NCBI GenBank assembly: GCA_009760855.2
Contig: WPIO01000024.1
Coordinates: 3,403,501-3,467,500, forward strand
Reading direction: 5' to 3'
Source: Cristatella mucedo
Lineage: Eukaryota > Bryozoa > Phylactolaemata > Cristatellidae
DNA: 64,000 nt
Positions 22,615 through 63,609 of the stretch are shown here, piece after piece. Made by a program: the position numbers and the translations under genes. The first letter of the stretch is position 1. Each line of letters begins with the position of its first letter. The notes beneath the pieces were generated by a model. The model saw only the letters and a program-made list of their open reading frames with translations, ran no database searches and had not been told where the DNA came from.

Positions 22615-23385
22615 ACATAACATTGCTAAAATTCGGGCTTGTTTAGATAAGGATACCACGTCTAAGTTGGTCCATGCATTTGTGGCATCCCGTCTCAACA
22701 TCTGTAAGTCACTGCTTGGTGGCCTACCGGCATGTGCAAGCAGGTGATTACAGCTGGTGCACAACTCCGAAGCTAGGCTTGTCTGTCGTGAGCGTCGCAA
22801 TTGCCACATCAAACCAATTATTGCCGACCTGCACTGGCTACCAGTCAAGCAACGAATTGACTTCAAGGTTTTGTCGCTCACTTTCAGGTCACTTCATTCT
22901 TTGGCTTGGCTCCAGCCTATGTCTTAGATCTACTCCCCCACCAGGTCAAGAATCGTACCACTCGCTTTTTAGAATCCAACAGTTGACCAATACCTCGTAC
23001 AAACCTCAAATCCTTTGGAGACCGTGCATTTAGTTCGTATGCTCACAAAGCCTGGAACTCCTTCCCGATGTGCGTCACGACATCCCCTGACTTGACCACA
23101 TTTAAAAGAACTTAAAAGCACACCTATTTAGGACAGCATTTAGTGGGTCCCTTCGATTCGTCCTTGATGTGCTTATGCGTGCTGACACTGTGCATGCTGC
23201 CACTAACCACATTTGCGTGCTGACCCTGTGCATGTCACCCCTAACAATGTTATTCATGTTGTTTATTAAGCATGATATTACTCACCGTTCAATCGCGTTT
23301 CCCTTTGCAGAAAATTTAAAGCGCCAAGAGAGAGATTGAGTTCTCAGAGGGTGCTTTATCAAATGCATTATTATTATTATTATAA
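22615..23385 (+). mobile_element. L2-like LINE, C-terminal and 3' end
   Basis: Starts within 'aacattgctaaaattcggg' and continues through the RLxxCKSLLGGLPACASR-like motif, the basic C-terminal segment, the 3' untranslated motif repeats and the tail to (ATT)n at 23369-23385. It meets a minus-strand copy tail to tail at this run. Confidence 0.9.
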
Positions 23386-25350
23386 AGACGAATCACTTGG
23401 ACCCACTTAATGATGTCATAACTAGATGCGTTTAAGCTTCTTTTTAAATGCCGTCGTGTCAGACGACGTTGTGACGTGAGTCGGTAGTGAGTTTCAGGCT
23501 TTGGAAGCATACGAACTAAAGGCACGGTCTCCAAAGGATTTGAGGTTCGTAAGAGGTACAGGTAAACGATTAGATTCCGAAAAGTGGGTGGTGCTATGCT
23601 TAGCCTGGCGGGGAAGTAGTTCTGATAGGTATGCTGGAGCAGGAGAATGAAGGGACTAAAAAGCAAGTTACAGAACCTTGAAGTCGATGCCTCGCTTTAT
23701 TGGAAGCCATTGCAGGTCGGTGAGTAGTGGTGTGATGTGGCAAATGCAACGCTCACGACAGAAAAGCCTAGCTTCAGAGTTTTGAATCAGCTTTAAGCGC
23801 CTGGTTGCACAGGCCGGTAGACCTGAAAATAGTGAGTTACATAAGTCTAGACGGAATGTCACAAATGTGTGGACCAGTTTCGACGTAGTATTCCTGTCTA
23901 AGAAAGCCCGAATTTAGGAAAAGTTATGCAGCTGAAGGTAGGCGGAATTTTCTGTGGAGCTGATGTGATCGTCTAATGAAAGGTCACTTTGGAACTGGAC
24001 ACCTAGATTACGTGCAGATTTAACAGAAAATATGCTGGCAGAGCTGATTTTGAGCGTTATACTTTTCAATTTTCGAATCAAACTTGGTTTGCCCATAACT
24101 ATCAGGTTGGTTTTGTTTTGATTCCCTTTAAGAAGAAAGTTTGCTATTATGTATGTGTTGATGTCATTAATACATGCAGCAAGGGGGTATAGAGAGTTCG
24201 ACGCGCCGGAGGGCTGGGGGGATCAAATTAAAGGCAAGTTTGAGTTCTGTATGCATAGAAAGAAAGCCTGAATTGTGCTTGGCGATCACATCGGCGTCAG
24301 AGGGAGAGTATCAACTGTGACAAGGACCGAGCACCGAGACCTGAGGTATCCCGTACTTAAGTGTTTCCTCTGCTGATTTTTTGTCCGTTGATATCGGTGC
24401 TCTGGCATGTCCCACTGAGATAGGGCCCGAACCATCGCAGTGCAGAGCCAGTGATGCCAAGGCGAGATGCGAGACGCTCAAGTAGGACTTTCCGATCAAT
24501 ATCATCAAAAGCTACCGAAAGATCAAGCAGAACTTGCAGAGAAAGACTTTACCTAAGTCTGCATTCCTGAGAAGGTCGCTACACACCCTGAGCAATGCTG
24601 ACTCTGTGGAGTGATTAGCTTTAAACCCAGACTGGAACTTACTTGCTAGGTTTGAGGTCACAATATAAGAGTTCAGTTGGTCTGCCACAACATGTTCACG
24701 TGTTTTGATAAGAACTGGAAGAGGGAGTCTGAAGGAGGGAGTCTGGAAGCTGCTCAAGTCCTCTTGGATTAGCGTTGCTTCTTAGTTAATGGCCTAACAG
24801 AAGATTTTTTAAAGGTCCAGGGACATGACCTAAGGCAAAGGACATATTTATTATGTTAGCTACGCATGGCAGTAGCAGGTCTATGCACAATAGAAGTACA
24901 ACTGTTGGAATAGGGTCGAGATGACTTCTAGTCTTCTTTTAATGGGAGACACATTTTTGAACATGGTAATTCGTGGCCTCCTTGAATTGACTAAATTGAG
25001 ATAGTGCATTGAATTTATGTGCATCAGTCCTGTCTTGGTGTAGTGGAAGGACATGAGTCCAGAGGGGATGCTGAAACCTTAGCGATGAGCTCTCAGATCT
25101 CGTCTATCTTGCTGACAGAAGCCAGAAAAGCCACCGGTCAGGTCATCAAAGTGATGGTTGATGGTTGACGTAAAAATTTTTGTATTGTGCATCTGTGATT
25201 CAACAACATTTTCGTAAAAGTTAGACTTGGCCTTCGCTAGAATCGATCGGTATGATCTAAAGTACTTCTCACTTGCCTGACGATGAAGAGTCAATCCTGA
25301 TTTTTTGTACGCTTTTTCAAGCTTGCGCTTAGTAGACCTAGCTAGTTTAG
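23386..25350 (-). mobile_element. L2-like LINE, long but broken copy
   Basis: About 2 kb on the minus strand. From the 5' side (right): a segment with RSYRSILAKAKSNFYENVVE (about 25250), the LPVLIKTREHVVADQLNSYI and FQSGFKANHSTESALL region (about 24750-24590), a VPQGSVLG-like YGIPQVSVLG (about 24330), an NDDKTNL-equivalent region, SARNLGVQFQSDLSLDDHIS (about 24000), RLDLCNSLFSGLPACATRRL (about 23840) and the C-terminal segment. The last 200 or so bases of the normal 3' end are absent: it abuts (ATT)n directly. Multiple stops and frame changes. Confidence 0.9.
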
Positions 25351-25369
25351 CTTAGAGTACTTGGTGAGC

Positions 25370-25545
25370 CGTAATGGCTCACTGGGTAAGGCGGTTGCTT
25401 TTCACGACCTCGGCCCCGAGGTCGTGGGATCGAATCTTGTGGTGGGCGATCCTTTATCGCCACTGCAAGCGATGGTGATAGCCGTCAAGGCTCTTCTGTC
25501 GCTATACAAAGAGAGGCTGTTAAATCAGCTAGGATTTTTTTTTAC
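25370..25545 (+). mobile_element. tRNA-derived SINE family A
   Basis: Head 'gccgtaatggctcactgggt' with an A-box-like core, B-box-like 'gtgggatcgaatcttgt', body 'tttatcgccactgcaagcg', and 3' end 'gtcgctatacaaagagaggc', 'tgttaaatcagctagga' and a T-run. It matches the copies at 43200-43372 (minus) and 44093-44275 (plus). Confidence 0.88.
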
Positions 25546-25754
25546 CTGTGCACGACTCACTCGATGTTACTAAAGAGGGTCCTACTAATCGGAGGCTTCT
25601 TCTTTCTGATTATCTTCTTGTGTGCTTTAGCATGTCGATGACCGTTGGCAATAATGGAGAAGCACTCAAATGTGTACCCACGCGGTTTTACATTCTTTTA
25701 CATTCTAAGCACGATACCTCGCTTGTCATTAAACCTTACTTATTTCTTCTCGTG

Positions 25755-25830
25755 CAGCTAGCTATGAAGCACTTGGATAGAGATCCAGTCTTCTTAGGTG
25801 CTATACGAACGAATCATTATTATGAAAGAG
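25755..25830 (+). mobile_element. SINE B/LINE tail fragment
   Basis: 'gaagcacttggatagagat', 'ttcttaggtgctatacgaac', 'gaatcattattat': the diverged 3' tail without a recognisable head. Confidence 0.55.
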
Positions 25831-27899
25831 AAAGATCTAGTCGCACTAGGCTTTTGCTCTTCTTATTGTTATTGTTGCAATTGTCATCATCATTTTTGCA
25901 GACGATTCACGAGCCACGGCGATAGTATATTATCGCCGAAAAAGTCCTTTCCTCACAGGCGGCGGCGAGGGGCTTGCAGGCGAATGCATTTGCAATATAC
26001 CCGATATAGCGACCGATTGCTTGCTCCTCTGCGACGCATGTCTCCGGGTAGTTTAGGTCAGGGCTTCTTCGTTGCTTGAGGTCGCCTGTTGCTTAGTCTA
26101 GCTCTATTTCCTGAACGTCAAAAGAAGCGCGATCCCACGACAAATCCGTCGGGTCTAACCTCAAAGGCAAGGCTCACCCAACGCGCCTTCGAGTAGATCT
26201 CAATTCGCCGCCGAGGCTTCGCTTCCGCTCAATGCTACTCCGCTGGAAAGTAGGTTTGTTCTCAGTTCATTCTTGCAGCCTGGACCACCATCCGTCTCGG
26301 ACCACGTGGCCACTCCTTTTGATCAAGCAGCGGCAGCTAGCCGCAACGCCTCGATGGAGCGATTGGCTCAGTTGAGCACTTTACGCGATCGTCCTTGACC
26401 GCAGCTGCTGCTTGAGCTTGTCGCCGGCTCGATTAGCCCAACCCGTCTTGCATTCGATGCAGCATCTGTCCTTGTTCGCCAGGGCCGATACCGAACCCCT
26501 GCTTTGCTCCAGTTAACGCCCAGCTTCTACCGACAACTGCCCGTCTCGCCGGTCCGCCTGCTAGCAGAGCGGGCGGGCGAGCGGGCTGTCGGCCGGCTGC
26601 GACGACGCCAAAGGGCCGGCTTGGTACTCATCGTCGCCTCCACTGGCTCATGAGTTGGCGGATTCTCCAGCGGGCCCATTTCCCTGTCGGAGGCGTGCAC
26701 GCGGCCGTAGGGCTTTCCAAGACAGCTCACTGCATGGCCCCCTCCCCCTCTATTGAGCCGGTTTTCCGACGTGCCGCATCGCATCGCGGGAGCCTGGCGC
26801 TCCCGGCTCTGGAGGCGAGCCGAACCGTTATCGCAGCGTCTCACCGCACCTGCTGGCCTCCATGTCCTGCAAGCAATCGCCGCCCGCGAGGCGGCGCCTA
26901 GTTTTGCGCAGCATTTGTCTCCGTGCCGTCGCCTTATGGCGGCCATTTCCGAAGCGGTTCGCGCCCCGCCCAGCTCTCCGCTTCGCTCGCCCGCCCGACC
27001 GTCCCGGCCTCGGCCTTGGCGCTCTCTCGCGGGTGCTCGAAGACAAAGCGCCCGAGCGCTATCGCTCCCTCGCTCAAGCCCCGCGGCCGCTGCCGCAGCG
27101 CTGGCGGCAGCGACGTCGCTATCGTCGCCCTGCGACGACCCAGCAGCGGGCGGGCTAGGATTTCGGGGATTCGCGCGTTCGCGTTTTCCAGGGACGTCTG
27201 CCGTCGGCGCGGCCCAGGCGGCTCGCTGTCAGTTCGGACGTGAGGGCGAACTGGACGACGTGGCGACGAGCCGCGCCAGCGACGGCAGCTGAGAGAGCAG
27301 AGACCGCTAGCGGCCAGCGCCGACGCCGCCGCTTTTCTCGCTCAGCAGACGCGACCTTCGTCCGACGCTGTCGAGTGCTCGCTGGATGATGAGTGGTCGG
27401 CGTCCAGGCTGAGGTGTAGGCGAGCAGGCGCACATCCGTCTCCGTCGGCGAAGCGATTGCACGGTCTCGGAGCCTCGGACGGACGTAAGTGGCGTTTGGA
27501 TGGGCTGACCTAGGAGCTGAATCCGCAGAGCAGGCGGGCGTCCTGTTGGCGACCGCACGCGCAAGAGCGAATCGCTGCGGTTTGTGGTGGTGGTGACGGC
27601 GGCGGCGGGCGGTGAGAGGAAGTGGGTGGCGCGTTCGCTCGCTTCCGGTGCGGTGGGAAGAGGCAGGGGCGGGGGCGGCGAAGCACTCGACGGTGCGTAT
27701 CGTTTTACTGCCGGAACTGGAGAGCCAAGCAGAAGCTGCTGCTCGATTAACGGCGGCTGCCGATCGCACGCTGCAGTGCGCATTCGCCGCCGTCAAGTCT
27801 CCAAGTCTGGGGGGGGGTGACCTAATCCGCTTATTTACCATTTAGTATAAATCAATGAATCCTCATCGCCCGAGTATTTGCATTTCGTGAATAGGGCTC
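25831..27899. other. GC-rich, CpG-rich block; possible promoter region
   Basis: From about 26.5 kb the sequence is CpG-rich, with overlapping Arg/Ala/Pro-rich frames on both strands (for example 228 codons on minus, 27155-27841). None resembles a known family. At about 26935 the string 'atggcggccatttccg' resembles paired YY1-type motifs often found at animal promoters. No gene can be assigned. Confidence 0.35.
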
Positions 27900-28015
27900 A
27901 AACGCTAGCCATTCGATCGCGCTTCCTTTACAGAAAATGCATAGTGCCTAGACAGAGATTTCGTTCTCTGACGGCGGCGCTATATCAGCCGTACTGTAAT
28001 AGTTATTATTATAAA
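27900..28015 (+). mobile_element. LINE 3' end
   Basis: 'agccattcgatcgcgcttcc', 'tttacagaaaatgcatagtg', 'cctagacagagatttcg', then 'tgacggcggcgctatatc' and a short (ATT)n. About 110 bases of the L2-like family. Confidence 0.8.
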
Positions 28016-29436
28016 CAGGTACCGTGGCTCGCGCTTTAGTCACGCCGACGCTTGAGGCGCTTGGCCCTGACCTTGGCAACGCCCCGAGCTCTAGCTTGAG
28101 TTCTCTTCGCGGCGCTGTTCGTGGTCGCATTTCGATCACGTTTCTTCCCGTCACGCTGCTCTGTCGCGGAGCCGGCGCCGACGAGGGTACTCGCGCGCTC
28201 GCGTGCGGCTGAGCTTCTGAAAGTGCAAGAGCCGAGCTCGCCCGCCCGCCCGCCCCCAAATGACGGCTCGCCAAGTCCTGCCAGGCGATGCCATCGAGTC
28301 ACGTTGACGGGGCGGCCGCACAGAGGGTCGCCGCGGGAGCCGAGTCGATCCATCCGTCCTTCGTCCAGCAGCGAAACACTCAGGCTGCTGCAGCGGCGAG
28401 ACGGCGGAAGACGCGAAAAACGTGGCCCGCTACAATGACGCTGGCGGGATCTCGTCGCGCCAGCGTGAGAAGAGCGAGCTGCCGCTATCTGTGAACGTGC
28501 CTTTTAGTTAACGAGTATTTGCGAACGACGCATTTCGGCCGGCCCTTGGGACGAGAGCGCCCTCGGAGGCGCGGCGAGATAACGAGACGTATGCGCGTCT
28601 TTTTTTGACGAGTCAAGAGCCGAGGCTTCAGCTCCTCGCTCCTATCATTGAGCCGGCGGCGGCCGAGTCAAGGGCCGCCGCCGGCTCAATGGCCGCCGCC
28701 GGCTGGGCGTTATCCAGGAGGCCAGATGATCTCACTGCCTCACGACCCAGGTCGCCGGCTCTGCCGCTGGCCAATCTATGTCTGTCCTCTGCATGAGGCT
28801 AAGGGGGGGGAGGGGCTGAGAGCCGCCAAAGGCTCTTCTTAGCGGTTACGTAAACGGGACCGTTGCTTATCTGCATCCTTTCTTTAGTCTCTACGACGGC
28901 CTTGACTAGCCACTGAGGCATTCTTAAGAATACCTACTCGCGAGACATGACATAATCTAGCGATCTCGCATCAGCTTGAGCGGCGGCGTCTGCCGCCGAA
29001 GGGCGAAGGTTCCTGGAAGGAAATCCTGCAGATGTCGCTCGAGTCAATCGTCTCGCACCGCAAGAGACTGGCGATACTCGCGGGAGACCAGGAGGCATTT
29101 TATTTGCACGTAGAATACAGCTCTGCTCGTAGTGGTTTCCGCCCTGTCGGCGCTTGCTTTAGGGGTTTCGTTGGGCTACACACAAGTACCTCGGTTACGG
29201 GAGCTTAGCGTTGAAGCACCATCGCTCAGATCGTAAGCTGGTTTCTCCAGTGTTCAGATCTCTCGTATACAGCGCGTGTATGTTTTCCTGCGTTGACTTA
29301 CCGAGTCTGTGTACTAGAATAAGCACTTCCTCCGGGGCCTAAGGGAGCCTAGTTTCTTGTTCGATATATCTTTTGCTATTTAATATAGAGGCTGGAATGG
29401 AAAGATTTTAAGCCCAGCTGATTTATCAGCCTCAGA
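28016..29436. other. GC-rich sequence then unassigned
   Basis: CpG-rich to about 28.8 kb with Arg-rich frames on both strands. One minus frame ending near 28040 is strongly basic (KVRAKRLKRRRD) but has no supporting splice structure. A perfect 18-bp inverted repeat is listed separately. Beyond 28.85 kb nothing was recognised. Confidence 0.35.
28647..28690. repeat. perfect 18-bp inverted repeat, 8-base loop
   Basis: Left arm 28647-28664 (attgagccggcggcggcc) and right arm 28673-28690 are exact reverse complements around 'gagtcaag'. A further 13 bases of the right arm are repeated directly at 28691-28703. It could form a very stable hairpin in RNA or a cruciform in DNA. Confidence 0.93.
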
Positions 29437-29560
29437 TAGCGGCAGAATAGCCTTCACGGCAATCGCCACCACTTGCAGGATACGATGAAACGTCGAATGC
29501 GACAAAACTTGAACCCACGACCTGGGTCGTGTTAAGAGGGAGCACATTACCTCCTCGGCT
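29437..29560 (-). mobile_element. SINE family A, diverged copy
   Basis: Read on the minus strand: 'gtaatgtgctccctcttaac', 'gtgggttcaagttttgtcg' (B-box-like) and 'tgcaagtggtggcgattgcc'. Related to the family A body but without a clear tail. Confidence 0.6.
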
Positions 29561-31429
29561 AGACCCAGAGGCCTAGACCCAGCTTATTTTTAAGGGGCTA
29601 GGGGCTTATTTCCAGGGCTAGACCCAGCTTATCTCTAAGAATGAATTTATAGCTGCTGCTCGCGGACGCACATGTGACGTACCGTTCACGTTGACCGAGC
29701 ATATGCTTTAAGTAGAGGCAGAGTTTCAGTTACACTTAACTAACGTCTTCAAGCCAGGACGGCACGTCACCATGTCCACGAGTAGAAAGCTCTGAGGATC
29801 TTGGCTCCCTGGGACACTGCAGGCGAAGCCTCCGAAAAATCAGGGCTCACTGGAGGCGCAGCTAAACGAGCTCGGCCTCAGAGGAGGTGCGGGGCGAGAG
29901 CTGCAGATTCGCCGTAGCTCAGTTGTGAAAGTTACGAAACAGTTATGCGAAACAGAAATAATAATAATAATGGCAGATCGTTTGTACAGAACTCTAAAAG
30001 AGACGAATCCCTAGCCTAGTGCTTTACAGCTCGCTGTAATAGAAGCGTAGAACCAAGGGTTGATGACGTGCACAGTATCGTGCATGGATAAGCGAGCGGC
30101 GCTCACTTACGAGGCGGCGCTCACTTACGAGGCGGCGCCGAGCGCGACTTGAGCTGGAAGAGCGAGCGTTTCGACACGACGCAACGCCAGAGTAGGAGGC
30201 AAATTTCAGATAGAAGATATGCCGAAGCGAGAGAATGAGCGGGCCTTGAAGCAGCTTGAGTGGCAGAATCGTCAAGTCGTCAATACACTGGACGCCAGAG
30301 GCGGAGAGCCAGTGCCGGTGCGTCGAGAAAAGCTATTCAATTTGGCTGCTGCGACGACGTTCGCGACAGACGAACCTAGCAGCCACCATCCGCAAGCTAT
30401 ACAATATATAATAATATAATAATATAATATATATATAATAGCTATACAGCTATCCGCAAGCTATAGATCTGCTATACAGACCGGCGCTTTGGCTGCTGAG
30501 AAGAGGCAGTCGCGGTAGCTAGGCACTCACCTGGGCACTCACTTGGGCGCTCACCTGGTCTGATGCAAATCAGAGTGCTCACTCTGCGGACAATAATTAT
30601 CGGACACTTTCGATTAAATACTTGGTGCGGCAGAAGCTGTCCTAAAAAATGCAACTCAAATGCCGCAGATCTTGCGCACCAACCCAGCAGAGGCATACTT
30701 CCGCCGGATATACCGGAATACGGCCGATTTCCAGTGCAGCATCCTCCTGCGCCTCCGTCTCGCTGCCACGTGCTCTCTCATATCCAGATGCTCCAGATTT
30801 CTTTCTGCTACTGTTCTCTTTCCTGACGTGCAGGCTGCAGGCCACCGATCGTACACCGAGCGAGGCTCAGGGGTTGACGTGAGCCACGAGAAGCTGGCAA
30901 ACGGAACAATTTCCGGAGCTACGAACGGACATCCGACGCACCTGCACATATTTCCCGCATCTGCTATATCGTCGTCTAAACGTATCCGAGTCTAGCAGAT
31001 CCGAATAGGCTGCCTTCAGAAAATGACGCCGTCTCGACAAATCAACCTACCGTAAATTAGGACGCCCTCACATGAGCCAGTCGCGTATGCCGAACTCGCA
31101 GATTCGCTAGCCCACGCCGACCTGAATGAAGAGAGCTGGTTCGAATGTAAATGCGAAATGATAGAATTCCCTCTCATAATTGAAATTGAATTTCATTTCA
31201 TTTTCATGTGTAAGTATTTGTGATAATTTTTAAATTGACATACCAATGATTTTAAAGGTCCTCACATTCTTCGTTTGAAAGTACATAATCGATTCCCTTG
31301 AGAGGATTCCCATGTCCAACCTTACGCTCTTCGTCCTCGCCGCCAGCAGCAATGCGTACTCGTAGAAATTCTTGAACCGCAACTTTTACCCGAGCAGACA
31401 ACTACGATACCTTTGTGTGATTTTTTTAA
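29561..31429. other. unassigned; small AT-rich repeat
   Basis: An (AAT/AT)n patch lies at about 30404-30441. A direct repeat 'gcggcgctcacttacgag' occurs at about 30096-30131. Short frames near 30.6-30.95 kb on both strands have no recognisable domain. Confidence 0.35.
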
Positions 31430-31540
31430 ATGACGGCATTGTCCTTGATTTGCTTCCTTTGCCGAAAATGTAAAGTGCCTAGAAAGAGATTGAGTTCTCT
31501 GAGGGCACTTTATAAAATCGTTTACTACTCTTATTATTCT
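31430..31540 (+). mobile_element. LINE 3' end
   Basis: 'tgcttcctttgccgaaaatg', 'taaagtgcctagaaagagat', 'tgagttctctgagggcac', then 'tttataaaatc' and a short (ATT)n-like run. Confidence 0.85.
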
Positions 31541-31559
31541 CACGAGTCGACCGCATTAG

Positions 31560-31790
31560 CTCCACAGTTAAGTCACCCTACTTTTAGCTACGCAACATTG
31601 TTAAAATTCCGGCTTAGTAGAAATGGATACTACAACTGAAGTAATCCATGCATTTGTGACATCCCGTCTTGACTTGTGTAACTTACTGCTTGCTGGTCTA
31701 TCGGCCTGCACAGTTAGCCGCTTACAGTTTGTGCAAAACACTGCAGCTAGGCTTGTTTGTCGTGAGCGTCACAGCGTATGGTCGTTATTT
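31560..31790 (+). mobile_element. LINE reverse transcriptase C-terminal fragment
   Basis: The frame at about 31623-31780 reads VIHAFVTSRLDLCNLLLAGL, then SACTVSRLQFVQNTAARLVC and RERHS: the conserved LINE C-terminal motif. It breaks off where a minus-strand copy begins. Confidence 0.85.
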
Positions 31791-31799
31791 ATCCGCAGC

Positions 31800-32660
31800 A
31801 GTGCTGACCAGGGAAAGTAATTAGCTCCACCATCAGAAGGGAGCGTTACTTTCTAGGTTTGAATTTTAAATACAGAGGTTCTGCTGGTCTGCCACAACCC
31901 ATTCCAGTTTCTTAAGCAGGAACGGTAGAAAAGAGATTGAGCGGAAGTTGTTCAAATTCTCATGTCCAAGTGTTACTTTCTTAATTAGTGGCCATTACTA
32001 CATTACTACATTACTTCATTACATTATTACATTACTACAGCCTTTTCGAAAGGTGCACGAAGGGCACGAAGTGAGGACATATTTAATATGTTGGTAAAGC
32101 AAGGCAACAGCAGACATGTGCGTAGGAGACAGTAGGACAGTAGGGTTATTGTCTCGAGGACCAGTCGTCTCTTTACAGGGAGATTAATTTCAGTAGGTCA
32201 CTCGTGGACCCACTTATATGTAGAAATAGAGCACGGTAGACAATTAAAGGTATATGATTCTAATGCACGCACGGAATCGAGGGAAGCGAGTGCTGTACGG
32301 TTGCTATTGAGGTACACGAATCCAGGCGAGATCCAGCGTGATCCTTAGTAAATGGCTATATGCTCTTGCCCGTCTTTCTGAAAAAGAAGCCAGAGAAGCG
32401 ATCAGCTAGATCACCACAAGGATCACTACTAGGTAAGGAGCTATCACGGGAGAGGTTAAGCAGATAGTTGATTGTAGACATAGCATTTTTTGGATTGTGC
32501 ATATGTGATTTATCAAACTTTTTTGTAGATTTTAGACTTGGCCTTAGCTATCATCGATTGGTATGTTATACAGTAGTACTTATATGCCTGACGATGGACA
32601 GTCAGGTCTTGATCTTTTCTACTTGCGCTTAGCTAGTTTAATGTCTTCAGTAAACCACAG
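31800..32660 (-). mobile_element. L2-like LINE, reverse transcriptase N-terminal part
   Basis: Minus-strand sequence corresponding to the 24600-25340 part of the long minus copy (the same strings 'gtctgccacaaccca', 'agaaaagagattgag', 'cctgacgatggacagtcag'). No uninterrupted frame is left. An (ATTAC)n-like patch occurs at about 31995-32036. Confidence 0.75.
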
Positions 32661-32925
32661 GGCACCGGGGGGGGGGGGGTGGGGGAAAAACATTGCGCTT
32701 ATTCAGAAGTGCCAACAAGTTAAGCATGTCAGCAAGTGTCATGTTTTAGCATTCCAGCAGTGATGACAGCAATTCCATCAATGATCAGGAAGCGGAATTG
32801 AGCTGATGGGACGAAGAAGATATCTTCGTGTGGACTCTATCGATGACAGCGTTCTGAGGTTTCGTTATTCACAGGCGATTTGGGTTGCCGTGGAGGACAC
32901 ACACTGTAGACTGAATAAGATACAG

Positions 32926-62529
<29,604 letters not shown>

Positions 62530-63609
62530 GTAGCGATGCTAGGCAGACTGACATCTGCGATTCTCTGTTCGCATTTGAAATTCCGTAAACTGCTTTGTGC
62601 GTACGCTGCATTAACCTGATACCCTGGCATCTATTTAAACTTACTCTCGAGAATTGTGACAACTTCCTTTTTGCATCTGCATTCAACTTTGGTTGGGGTC
62701 TTACTGTTTCCCGTGTGCATAATCGGCAGATCACTGCAGAGGTTCAGCTCCTATCGTAAGTGGGAGATTTCCGAGCTTAGATATAATTAGCATTGCTATG
62801 TGGCTAGCCCTTAAAGTTTGCAGTGTCATGGGCACCCATCGAAGATTCCCTTACTACTTTAAAATGTATAGCCTCGCTTGTGAATGTCGTTTAGAAGAGC
62901 GCACTCGCCTTTCATTTTTATCCAGATGACAGTTTTTCCTGTATTCATTTCTTCCTTCCAGTTACTTTGAATGCATCGAACTTCATACAGCCTACATCGT
63001 AGACATTTAGCGCTTGAATTGTAAATAAATCTGGTAATGGGAATACCAATAAAAACCATCCCAATAGTTATTGTACGCAAAGCATTGTTAGGAAACAGCA
63101 AAGTCAAAGCCTCAAACATAGCTTGGCCATGGTCACTTCTTAAGTCTCTTCGCCAAATCTGATTTAGGTGCTCTTTTTCAACACGGTATTTCGCTATATA
63201 GGCACGTGCTACTGATAAAGGAAACTAGTAAGCGAGGCTGGAAATTCGTAGCTAACACTGGCCTACAGCATGGCAACCTCCGAATATGATGCCTAGTTTA
63301 CTTTCTATCTACCAAGGTGGACAAGCTTGACTGTCGAAGATAGTGACAGCCAAACACTCGTGAACAGCAGGCATGAAGAGCGAGTGGCCAGTAACTAGGA
63401 TTAAGCAGACGAAGACACTAGATCGTACAGGTCGGTTAATATGCTTCAATCATCCTGTGACAGAGCTGAATGGCTCCTTGAAATAGTCACTACGGGTGAG
63501 ATCCGTAATAAGGGCTTTTATATTTTAATAGACATAAGAAGTGATAAGACCCCATTGACTCTAGGTATAATCTTCGATAACTTAAATAATTGTATACACA
63601 TTAAATTAT
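62530..63609 (+). other. intron 14 (start), nothing recognised
   Basis: Moderately AT-rich. Searched for the next M1 exon without success. No SINE or LINE was recognised until about 63610. Confidence 0.6.

Noticed and set aside
27155-27841. A 228-codon minus-strand frame
   Set aside because: Low-complexity Arg/Ala/Ser composition without a domain; opposite strand is equally open.
28036-28353. Basic minus-strand frame ending KVRAKRLKRRRD, considered as a histone- or ribosomal-protein-like tail
   Set aside because: No upstream exon and no family match; composition of the CpG block explains it.
62530-63609. The next aminopeptidase exon (RAQLIDDAFNLA-type)
   Set aside because: All three + frames were read for this motif and it is absent; the exon must lie to the right of the window.
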